Origin: Abiotrophia sp965245735
GTDB taxonomy: Bacteria; Bacillota; Bacilli; Lactobacillales; Aerococcaceae
NCBI GenBank assembly: GCA_965245735.1
Contig: CBDFAX010000005.1
Coordinates: 1-64,000, forward strand
DNA: 64,000 nt
Direction: 5' to 3'
Part shown: positions 7,693 through 15,800 of the stretch, piece by piece
Position numbering within the stretch: the stretch's first letter is position 1
Layout: the number at the start of each line of letters is the position of its first letter
Made by a program: the position numbers and the translations under genes
Notes under the pieces: generated by a model
Told to the model about the DNA's origin: nothing
Seen by the model: only the letters and a program-made list of their open reading frames with translations
Databases searched by the model: none

Positions 7693-9096
7693 CTAGTGAT
7701 TGCCATTATTTTGATTCTGTTGTGTATTCTGCATCTGCTGGTTAGAACCTTGATTGGTGGTTGGGTTATTGGTGTTGTTACCACTGACATCAATGCCTTC
7801 AGAATAATCACCATTAGCATTCCATAGTAAGAACTCGTGAATATGATGTTTAGCTAGCGCATTGATCTGTGCCTGAACCTGTAAGGTGCCGTATTCTTGA
7901 TAGGTACCTACTGGTTTGCTTGAGTCGGTAAAGTCTTGAATCCATGGGCGACTAATCACCTTATTTTGGACGTTCTTAAGTACCTGTTCCTCTGAGAACA
8001 TATATTCATCGACTAACTCATAAGGGTGTAAGTCAGGTAGCTCAATTCCGAAGAAGGCTGTACCCCAGTGAGAAGGGTAGATCATACTTGAGATAACGTC
8101 CAATTGTTCAGCCATCTTAGCAAAGTCCTGACCAATCCCGGTTGTTTCGGTTTGACCACTGGTAACGGCTGTAATACCGAAGACATCGGCGCCAACCTTG
8201 ACACCGTAAGGGGCAAGTTGTTCCTTGGCGAGTTTCAAGAAGTCGGTAATAGCCGCAACCCGGTCTTCACCTTCAATCTTATTTCCACTGGCAGAAACAT
8301 AATTGCTGTAGTTGCCTTTGTCAAAACGCAAATCTTCAGCAAAGGTCTCAAATCCTTCTGGGAAGCGGACATAGTCAAACTGAATTTCCTTGAAGCCCAT
8401 CTTAGCGGCAGCAATGGAAACGTCGATATTGTATTTCCAGACTTCTTCTAGGTAGGGGTTAATAAACTGAGAGCCATTGCCATCCGACCAGATACCTCCT
8501 GTCTCACGTGAGTGGAAGGAGAGTTCTGGGTGTTTTTCCGCCATCATGTTATCTTTGAAGGTAACAATACGGGCAATTGGATAAATCTGGTTAGCTTCTA
8601 AGGTCTTGAGCGCGGCTTTTAAATCGGCCACTTGGACTATATTTTCTTTGACCATGGCATTATCAGTGTCGATTTGGGTGACAATTTGGCCATAGTCATC
8701 TTTGAAGTCAATGACGGCTGTGTTAAGGCCGTTGCGTTTCATCATAGCGATGACTTTCTGGAATTTGGCTTCGTTGGCAATAATCTCTGGTGAGAGATAG
8801 ATACCTTTGACGCCATTTTGCGGGTAGGCGATATTAATCCCGCTATCGTAGAAGAGGGCTTTTGGTAGATTGGTTGGCGTATCTAGGATACGTCCTTCTT
8901 CTATCTTAATCCCTTCATAACGGTTAGTTTTGCCTTGGTTACGGCGATTGTTGAAGTCTGCAATCTCATCAGTAGAGTATTTAGACTGAACTTGGGGAAG
9001 CGACTGATAAGTCGTTTGGTTGGCTTCTTGCTTTTGACAAGCGGTCAAAAAGAGCATCAAGAGCAGCAAGAGAGCGCCGGATTTGACATATTTCAT
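7693..9096 (-). CDS. Lipoprotein with DUF4015-type putative glycoside hydrolase domain
   Basis: A 467-residue predicted lipoprotein. The N-terminus is a short hydrophobic signal ending in the lipobox LTAC (Cys20). The body from about residue 85 resembles the DUF4015/COG1306 putative glycosyl hydrolase family, a TIM-barrel-like protein: VKGIYLSPEIIANEAKF, TAVIDFKDDYG, GFKEIQFDYVRFPEG and GADVFGITAV are typical stretches, with acidic residues at strand ends as candidate catalysts. The final 28 or so residues are an Asn/Gln/Thr-rich tail of low complexity. The start follows CAGGAGG. The gene lies 16 bases after a second lipoprotein gene transcribed the same way. Enzymatic activity is inferred from fold only. 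Confidence 0.8.
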   Translation of the reverse strand: MKYVKSGALLLLLMLFLTACQKQEANQTTYQSLPQVQSKYSTDEIADFNNRRNQGKTNRYEGIKIEEGRILDTPTNLPKALFYDSGINIAYPQNGVKGIYLSPEIIANEAKFQKVIAMMKRNGLNTAVIDFKDDYGQIVTQIDTDNAMVKENIVQVADLKAALKTLEANQIYPIARIVTFKDNMMAEKHPELSFHSRETGGIWSDGNGSQFINPYLEEVWKYNIDVSIAAAKMGFKEIQFDYVRFPEGFETFAEDLRFDKGNYSNYVSASGNKIEGEDRVAAITDFLKLAKEQLAPYGVKVGADVFGITAVTSGQTETTGIGQDFAKMAEQLDVISSMIYPSHWGTAFFGIELPDLHPYELVDEYMFSEEQVLKNVQNKVISRPWIQDFTDSSKPVGTYQEYGTLQVQAQINALAKHHIHEFLLWNANGDYSEGIDVSGNNTNNPTTNQGSNQQMQNTQQNQNNGNH

Positions 9097-9112
9097 GCGT
9101 TACCTCCTGAGG

Positions 9113-9751
9113 CTATTTTTTCTGTTCTTTCAGCTTCACTAGGTCAACCTTAAGATTGACTAAGTTGGCATTGAGTTTCTCAAAATGGGGGAGGACCTTA
9201 TCTAGATTCATCAGATTAGTCGTAGAGAGTGTGTTAACATTCTTTAAGACATCGAAGAATGATTGGTAGTTAGATTCAGGGTTGGCAATGGATTTAAAGG
9301 ACTGAGATTCCAAGGCTAAGTTGGCGCTATAGTCGTTAACGTAGGTAGCTAAGTCCTGATCTAATTGGTTGATGGCACTATTAATGTCTTGGAATTTGTC
9401 AGTAGGGAGATTTTTATTATCGGTTCCTTGAGTTAATTCCTTGAGCATCTCTTGGAGATGGGTCCGTTTCTTATTAATGCTTTCAAGACGTGATTTACGT
9501 TCCTGAATGTTTTTTTCAACTTGGCTATCATTAGAATTGAAAAGTGCCAAATTGTTTTGGCTTAAGTCTGTTTCAAAAGCTGCTTGCAAATTCTTTTCTT
9601 GCGTTTGAATTTCGGTTAAATCATTGATGATGCCCGTAGTATCTTCTTGAATCAAGCCAACTGCTCGATCGACGCGGGCCAAGGCATTATCACAGGCCGC
9701 GAGGAAAAGACAGCTACAGATCAAAATCAAAAGATATTTGATTCGCTTCAT
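9113..9751 (-). CDS. YkyA-like cell-wall-binding lipoprotein
   Basis: A 212-residue predicted lipoprotein, lipobox LAAC with Cys20, followed by an almost wholly helical, charged sequence with heptad-like spacing (EIQTQEKNLQAAFETDL, IQERKSRLESINKKRTHLQ), i.e. coiled coil. This resembles Bacillus YkyA, described as a putative cell-wall-binding lipoprotein. The start at 9751 was chosen over one 12 codons upstream because AAAGGAG lies five bases before it and the signal peptide then begins MKRIKYLL. It heads a two-gene minus-strand unit with the DUF4015 lipoprotein. Molecular function is not established. Confidence 0.7.
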   Translation of the reverse strand: MKRIKYLLILICSCLFLAACDNALARVDRAVGLIQEDTTGIINDLTEIQTQEKNLQAAFETDLSQNNLALFNSNDSQVEKNIQERKSRLESINKKRTHLQEMLKELTQGTDNKNLPTDKFQDINSAINQLDQDLATYVNDYSANLALESQSFKSIANPESNYQSFFDVLKNVNTLSTTNLMNLDKVLPHFEKLNANLVNLKVDLVKLKEQKK

Positions 9752-9812
9752 AAAGACTCCTTTGCTTTTAGTTTTTTTGGTTGTCACCTAGGTGTTTTCT
9801 TCACCATTTTGA

Positions 9813-9845
9813 GGTATAATAGTACTTATACTTCTTTATTATACC
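9813..9845. promoter_or_regulatory. Symmetric divergent promoter region (lspA / lipoprotein operon)
   Basis: An inverted repeat GGTATAATA (9813-9821) / TATTATACC (9837-9845) places a TATAAT on each strand: 9815-9820 pointing to lspA, and 9838-9843 (read on minus) pointing to the lipoprotein genes. For the minus promoter, TTGTTA lies 18 bases upstream (9862-9867); the plus -35 is poor. Confidence 0.5.
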
Positions 9846-9877
9846 AAAAAGAAAACGCATTTAACAAGGAGAACGCT

Positions 9878-10330
9878 ATGTTAGTCGCATTTGCTACCGT
9901 ACTAGGCATTCTGATAGTGGACCAGGGACTTAAATTTTGGGTGTTAACTCATTTGGCCTTAGGTCAACAGATGGAATTAGTGCCGGGCTTTTTAAGTTTA
10001 ACTCATATACAGAATAGAGGCGCATCTTGGGGCATATTGCCGGGAGCTCAAGGCTTGTTTATCGGCATTAGCTTATTAGCAGTGGCTTTCTTTAGCTATA
10101 AAATCTACCGTCGACAAGCTAGTTCTACTTGGGTCAATCTAGCTTATGCCTGCTTAGTGGGAGGAGCTGTGGGGAATCTCCTTGATCGCTTGCTAAACGG
10201 CTATGTGGTCGATATGCTACAATTAGACTTTGTATCTTTCCCAATATTTAACCTAGCGGACACGGCTTTAACAGTGGGTGTCTTGATACTCTTATTGATG
10301 GCCAAGGACCATGATTTAAGTTTATACTAA
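9878..10330 (+). CDS. lspA: Lipoprotein signal peptidase (signal peptidase II)
   Basis: Membrane aspartyl protease that removes signal peptides from prolipoproteins after lipidation. The 150 residues contain four hydrophobic helices, the motif GGAVGNLLDRLLNGYVVDM and FNLADTA; the catalytic aspartates are expected to be Asp112 (VVD) and Asp128 (NLAD). The start at 9878 follows AACAAGGAG. The longer frame opening at 9647 was rejected because it runs through the divergent promoter region and adds non-family residues. It is followed closely by an rluD-type gene, a common Firmicutes order, and adjoins two lipoprotein genes that would be its substrates. Confidence 0.95.
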   Translation: MLVAFATVLGILIVDQGLKFWVLTHLALGQQMELVPGFLSLTHIQNRGASWGILPGAQGLFIGISLLAVAFFSYKIYRRQASSTWVNLAYACLVGGAVGNLLDRLLNGYVVDMLQLDFVSFPIFNLADTALTVGVLILLLMAKDHDLSLY

Positions 10331-10352
10331 AAGAAAGTCTAAAGGAGATCGT

Positions 10353-11282
10353 ATGACAAAGGAAAAATTTCAATTAGAAGGGCAGGCGGGGCGCTTGGAC
10401 AAGGTCTTAACTGACTTGTTACCAGGTGAAAGCCGCTCAACTATTCAAAAAATTATTAAAGACGGCCTGGTAAGTGTCAATGGTCAAGAGCAAAAAGCCA
10501 ACTTCAAACTAAAGGGGAATGAGACCCTCTTAGTAGAGCGCCGCAGCTTAGTAGTAGAAGAAGACTCAATGCCAGAGCCTGAGGCAATGGATTTGGACAT
10601 TATTTATGAAGATGAAGATATCCTAGTCATTAACAAGCCGGCTGCGCTGGTGGTACATCCCTCTAAGGGGCATCTCAAGGGAACCCTTGTTAATGGCTTG
10701 CTCCATTATCTGAATGGCAATCTATCCACTGGTTCGGATTTTTATCGTCCAGGTATTGTTCACCGAATTGATAAGGATACTTCAGGCCTTTTAGTTGTAG
10801 CCAAACATAATGCTGCTCACCAAGCCCTGGCAGAGCAGTTACTCAATCATGATATGCGCCGTTCTTATATGGCATTGGTACATGGCCAGGTCAAGGCTCC
10901 CCAGGGGACCATTGAAGCGCCATTGCAACGCGATCCTGCTAATCGCCTACGTTGGACAGTGGCCAAAGAGGGCAAGTATGCCTTAACTCGTTTCCAAGTC
11001 ATGGAAAACTTCGAGAATGCGACCTTACTAGATCTTGAACTTGAAACAGGGCGGACCCATCAGATTCGTGTTCACCTAGAGTTTATTGGACATCCACTAG
11101 TTGGAGATCCTGTTTACCGCAAAGGATTAGACCATATCAAGGGCTCCTTAGTCCATGATATGTCTGGCCAACTGCTGCATGCCTATGCCTTAAAGTTACA
11201 ACACCCTAGAAGTGGCGAATGGCATGAGTTTAAGGCGCCACTTCCAAAACGATTTGAAGAGGCATTAGACCAGTTAAGATAA
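10353..11282 (+). CDS. RluD-family 23S rRNA pseudouridine synthase
   Basis: Converts uridines to pseudouridine in large-subunit rRNA. The N-terminal S4 RNA-binding domain (residues about 11-75, RLDKVLTDLLPGESRSTIQKIIKDGLV) precedes the catalytic domain with HRIDKDTSG (137-145; catalytic Asp140) and the closing ETGRTHQIRVHL segment. The 309-residue length is standard. The start follows AAAGGAG. It lies 22 bases after lspA, matching the lspA-ylyB order in Bacillus. The precise rRNA site (RluD-type positions) is inferred from family. Confidence 0.93.
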   Translation: MTKEKFQLEGQAGRLDKVLTDLLPGESRSTIQKIIKDGLVSVNGQEQKANFKLKGNETLLVERRSLVVEEDSMPEPEAMDLDIIYEDEDILVINKPAALVVHPSKGHLKGTLVNGLLHYLNGNLSTGSDFYRPGIVHRIDKDTSGLLVVAKHNAAHQALAEQLLNHDMRRSYMALVHGQVKAPQGTIEAPLQRDPANRLRWTVAKEGKYALTRFQVMENFENATLLDLELETGRTHQIRVHLEFIGHPLVGDPVYRKGLDHIKGSLVHDMSGQLLHAYALKLQHPRSGEWHEFKAPLPKRFEEALDQLR

Positions 11283-11318
11283 AATCCAATGATTCTAAGA
11301 CAGAAAGGAAGGGATGTC

Positions 11319-12035
11319 ATGAATCCAAATGATAAGATTCTGGATAAAATCCGCAATCTGCTTGAACTAGCAGAAGATGGTAACCAGGATGAGGAGAGTC
11401 AGACAGCCCTCCTGATGGCACAGAAACTCATGCTTAAGCATAAAATTTCGCAACAAGAGTTAGATGCTGCGACTAGTCTGGATGCGATTGTGACGCGGTC
11501 CTTATCTGTATACAAAACCCTCTTCTGGTGGGAAAAAATTCTAGCGCGTACCATTGCAGATAACTTTCGCATCTTGCTCTATGTTCAGAGTACTCGATTG
11601 CCACACCAGTCAAAAACACAACGTAAAATTGTTTATATGGGCTATCAGTCTGACGTGGACTTGGCCTATCATGTCTTTCAACTAGCAGCTAATGCTATGA
11701 AGTTCCATGCCGGACAACACCTAAAATTAGACCATGACGGCTTGACTAGTTCGCAAAAGCAGAATCAGCGTCGGGCCTATTACCAAGGCTTTATGGATGG
11801 TTTAGCGGCTAAATATGAGCAGCAGCGCCAAAGTATGGTGGCAGAAGAGGCCGGCTATGCCCTTGTCATTCAAGTACCTGAAGCGGTTAAGGAAGCCTTT
11901 CGTGCTCAGGTTCAAGGACAGATTGTTTTTAAGCAGCCTGTTGTTAATGAACAGACCTTAGCCTATGAAAGAGGCTACCACCAAGCTAAATCCATGTCCT
12001 TAGATGCTAAGCAACTGGACAGTGGCTTAAAATGA
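11319..12035 (+). CDS. DUF2786 domain protein
   Basis: A 238-residue protein of unknown function. Its N-terminal 45 residues match the DUF2786 pattern: repeated L-x-L-A-E and A-x-x-A-Q-x-L-M motifs (ILDKIRNLLELAEDGN, then ALLMAQKLMLKHKIS). The rest is mainly helical, including a Gln/Arg-rich section (SSQKQNQRRAYYQGFMDG) and no membrane segment. The start at 11319 rather than 11289 was chosen because AAAGGAAGGG stands eight to ten bases before it. It is the third gene after lspA and rluD and is closed by a hairpin terminator. Some DUF2786 proteins occur in phages, but nothing phage-like surrounds this one. Confidence 0.75.
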   Translation: MNPNDKILDKIRNLLELAEDGNQDEESQTALLMAQKLMLKHKISQQELDAATSLDAIVTRSLSVYKTLFWWEKILARTIADNFRILLYVQSTRLPHQSKTQRKIVYMGYQSDVDLAYHVFQLAANAMKFHAGQHLKLDHDGLTSSQKQNQRRAYYQGFMDGLAAKYEQQRQSMVAEEAGYALVIQVPEAVKEAFRAQVQGQIVFKQPVVNEQTLAYERGYHQAKSMSLDAKQLDSGLK

Positions 12036-12066
12036 GAATTCTAGGTGAATAGCTTTTTCAGCTTTA

Positions 12067-12098
12067 GTAGTTAAACGGATGGTTTAGCTACTTTTTTT
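12067..12098 (+). terminator. Rho-independent terminator after DUF2786 gene
   Basis: Ten-pair stem GTAGTTAAAC / GTTTAGCTAC (one G-U pair) with 5-base loop, followed by seven T. Confidence 0.85.
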
Positions 12099-12149
12099 AT
12101 GCCATAAATTGCATCTTGATCAAGCTAATGTTCATATTAAGCAGGGAAA

Positions 12150-12498
12150 TATATATGAAATCACAATGACATTTACAGGCAAACACCTCTATATAGATGT
12201 TTAGTCTATCAAAAATGTCTGAACAATTATATATGGAATAGACACCTGTCCAAATATCTAGACAAGTTGCGTACGATATTTTGGAGTAATTAGCATAAAG
12301 TTCGTGTTTTCTTGCGTGTAATGTAACAGCATTACTACAGCTATGAAACAAGAGAGTCAAAACCCCTATATATAGAGGGTAACAGCTATATATGGGGCGG
12401 ATTCCGAATGATGATAACAAGATATAGTGATAATTAACGTATTTTTCATTTACACAGCGTAACCTTTTTGTTATAATATCTGTGACTAGTTATATATG
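12150..12498. promoter_or_regulatory. Cluster of TATATA motifs upstream of adhesin
   Basis: Part of an 834-base gene-free stretch (12036-12869). TATATA-centred motifs occur at 12150, 12190, 12228, 12367, 12387 and 12491; the one at 12366-12375 is the perfect palindrome CTATATATAG inside a longer CCCC...AGGG symmetry. Four are followed by G or GG. No credible gene is seen here. They may be operator sites for the adhesin promoter or simple AT-rich flexibility. Confidence 0.4.
12449..12477 (+). promoter_or_regulatory. Strong sigma-A promoter for LPXTG adhesin
   Basis: TTTACA (12449-12454), 17-base spacer, TATAAT (12472-12477), preceded by TG one base before the -10 (extended -10). Transcription would start near 12484, giving a leader of about 385 bases before the adhesin start. 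Confidence 0.8.
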
Positions 12499-12869
12499 CA
12501 ATAGTTTTCTACAGTAATTGTCATGAGACTGTCTTGAAGTCCTGAGATGTCTACCATGTTCGTTCGATGTTAATATCTAACTAAGAAAGATAATGGCCAT
12601 TGTTGCATTTAGGGAGGACCTTTAAATAGTCTTATGGGAGTTGAAACTGTATAAGATGGGTCGGCACTCTTTGCAGGAGAACGATATATAACGAATAGGT
12701 ATTTAGGTTAACCTAGTGAATTCAGGCAACCTGAATGTAACTAGTCAACGAATAGCGATTAAGAACTTGGCTACTCATTCTGATAGAAACAGGGCTTTGC
12801 CCCACAAGGGCCTTCGTCAAAGAGTGTTCTGTTGCCATAAGAATGTCTTAATCAAAAGGAGGAGAATAA
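12484..12869 (+). other. Long structured 5' leader of adhesin mRNA (candidate regulatory RNA)
   Basis: Non-coding leader with several exact complementarities: CACTCTTTG (12665-12673) with CAAAGAGTG (12818-12826); GATTAAGA (12757-12764) with TCTTAATC (12846-12853), the latter ending directly at the ribosome binding site AAAAGGAGGAG; a local hairpin ATTCAGG/CCTGAAT (12720-12736) extended by CTAGT/ACTAG (12713-12744); and GGGC/GCCC pairings around 12792-12812 that can form in more than one way. No known riboswitch class was recognised. Function is inferred, not shown. Confidence 0.45.
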
Positions 12870-15800
12870 ATGAAGCAAAATGTTAAATGGACAAAGCTGT
12901 TTGCTATTTTAATGCTTGTTTTTAGTGTTTTAACAGGTCCGTTAGAGGCATTTGCCCAGGATGTCAGTAGCGCATCCGACGTCGAGGAGTTGGTCTCTTC
13001 GTCTGTAAGTTCGGCATCAACTAATGATGCTACCGAAAACTCTTCATCAGAAACTGAAGAAGAAGCAGCCTTACCTCAGGCTCAAGCTGTTAATGTTAAT
13101 GGGACTCCTAAGGTTTTACACAATGCGGTTAAAAGTGCCATAGTATGGGACTACAACAATGCACGTGAAGCGACCAAAGACGAGGATGGTAACTATGTCT
13201 TAAGAGAAGGTTCTCTCTTTGGTTTCGAAATGGAGTTTGACTTAGCAGATTATGACTATAACTTGAACAACGGAGACTACTTTGAGTATGAAATTCCAGC
13301 ACCCCTCACTGTTCAAGAAGGTCGTTTTGCCTTAATCGACCGCCCAACGGGCATCTCTGTTGGTGTTGCTGAAGTAACATCTAATGGTAACGGCCAAGGT
13401 GGTTCCGTTCATATTAGTATGCAAAACTTAGAAAAATACCTTGAAGCCAAGAAAGCAGACGCTGCCTACGGTGTAAAAGGGAGTTTCTTTGTGCAGTTCA
13501 GATCTGATACCATTAAAACCCCTATTACTGTGCGCCTTAAAGAAAAAGGTGTGGCGGCTAGTGTTGACATCGCCTTAAAGGTAGATCCTCGTGGTCCAGC
13601 TGCGGACAATGGTCCATACTTACAAGGTGAGAACTTTAACAAATACTGGGGTGTCATGATTGAAGACCCTTGGGAATCTGCTGCCTTAGGGACTACTGGT
13701 ACCTATTCCCACCCATGGCGTGTGCGTCTGAATGCAAGTAAAGCTAATTACAACAAATATGTAGTTAATGATGAAATTTCAGCTGATAGCGCCGGCATGC
13801 AATTCATTCCTGAAACTTTCCGTCTCTTGTCTGGTAGCAAGATTAACCAGAACTGGGGCTTAGATGGTGAATACATGTTACGTGAAGGTATTGACTATTC
13901 TATTCGTTTCAGCGATAACTACACTAAGTTTTCTATGACCATCTTTGATCCATCTGGCAAGCCATTTATTCTTGATTATAAGACTACGGCGCCAGGTGAC
14001 GGTACTAATGTAGGGAATGTGATTTCTGTTCAAGGTGATGACCAACCTATTGTGAACAACGTTTATAATAATAGTACCAGAGAAGAAGTGCGTCGTCGCA
14101 GTCGTATGACTGAAGGTGGGGCTATTCAATTGAATGTTGCCTACCGTATTGTGATTAATAAGGTAGATGCTGAAACTAAGAAACCTTTAGCAGGTGCTGT
14201 CTTTAAAGTAACAGATCCAGATGGTAATGAGTTCCGTTTAGCGCCTACTGGTGCGGATGGTTCTACTATTTCTGATGAAATTAAAGATACTTTAGCTGCC
14301 AAAGGTACCTTTAAGATTCAAGAAGAAACTGCCCCAGAAGGTTATGAGTTATCTACTGACGTGACAGAAGTAACCGTAACTGAATCAGGTGTCATTCGTA
14401 CAATTGAGAACAAGAAACGTTCAACCGAATTCAAGGCCACCAAAGTATGGGCAGGCGACCAAGACGCAAGTAAACGTCCTGACGCTAAGTTCCAACTCAA
14501 ACGTGATGGCGCTAACTATGGTGATGCCAAAGACGTACCTCAAGCAGGCGGGGAAGTAAGCTGGACTAACTTACCATACTACCAAGATGGCAAGAATGAG
14601 CCTTCTGTCTATACAGTTGAAGAAACTGGCGTAGAAGGGACTGGCTATGAAGTAGCTTATAGCGATCAAACCGCAACCAGTGCCACTGTTACTAACACCT
14701 ACCGTAATACTGAATTTAAAGCGACCAAAGTTTGGGCAGGCGACCAAGATGCAACTAAGCGTCCAGCTGTTAAGTTCCAACTCAAACGTGATGGTGCTAA
14801 CTATGGCGATGCCAAAGACGTGCCACAAGCAGGTGGGGAAGTAAGCTGGTCTAACTTGCCTTACTACCAAGATGGTAAGACAGACCCATCTGTCTACACT
14901 GTTGAAGAAACAGGAGTAGAAGGTACTGGCTATGAAGTAGCTTACAGCGATCAAACCGCAACAAGTACTACTGTAACCAACACCTACCGCAGCACTGAAT
15001 TTAAAGCAACTAAAGTATGGGCTGGCGACCAAGATGCAACTAAGCGTCCGGCTGTTAAGTTCCAACTCAAACGCGATGGTGCTAACTATGGTGATGCCAA
15101 AGACGTACCTCAAGCAGGCGGGGAAGTAAGCTGGTCTAACTTGCCATACTACCAAGATGGTAAGACTGACCCATCTGTCTACACTGTTGAAGAAACAGGT
15201 GTAGAAGGTACTGGCTATGAAGTAGCTTATAGCGATCAAACCGCAACCAGTGCAACTGTAACCAACACCTACCGCAGCACTGAATTTAAAGCAACCAAAG
15301 TATGGGCTGGCGACCAAGATGCAACTAAGCGTCCGTCTGTCAAATTCCAACTCAAACGTGATGGTGCTAACTATGGTGATGCCAAAGACGTACCTCAAGC
15401 AGGCGGGGAAGTAAGCTGGTCTAACTTGCCATACTACCAAGATGGTAAGACTGACCCATCTGTCTACACTGTTGAAGAAACAGGCGTAGAAGGTACTGGC
15501 TATGATGTTGCCTATAGCAACCAAACCGCTACAAGAGCGACTGTAACCAATACTTACCGTACTACTGAGTTCAAAGTAACCAAGGTATGGGCGGGTGACC
15601 AAGATGCAACTAAGCGTCCGTCTGTCAAGTTCCAATTAAAACGTGACGGTGCCAACTATGGTGAAGCTAAGGATGTACCAAAAGAAGGCGGTTTAGTCAC
15701 TTGGACTAACTTACCATACTACCAAGATGGCAAGAGCGAGCCTTCTGTCTACACTGTCGAAGAATTAACTGAAACACCAAATGGCTATGAAGTTACCTAC

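Noticed and set aside
9647..9877. N-terminal extension of LspA
   Set aside because: It reads through the divergent promoters and overlaps the lipoprotein gene; ATG at 9878 has a ribosome site and gives the family length.
12097..12420. 107-residue minus-strand open frame in the adhesin upstream region
   Set aside because: Cysteine- and tyrosine-rich composition without recognisable motifs, no good ribosome site noted, and it overlaps the TATATA cluster; more likely chance.
14571..15635. 354-residue antisense open frame inside the adhesin repeats
   Set aside because: It arises because near-identical repeats share the same open antisense frame; the encoded protein is merely repetitive and lacks a ribosome site.
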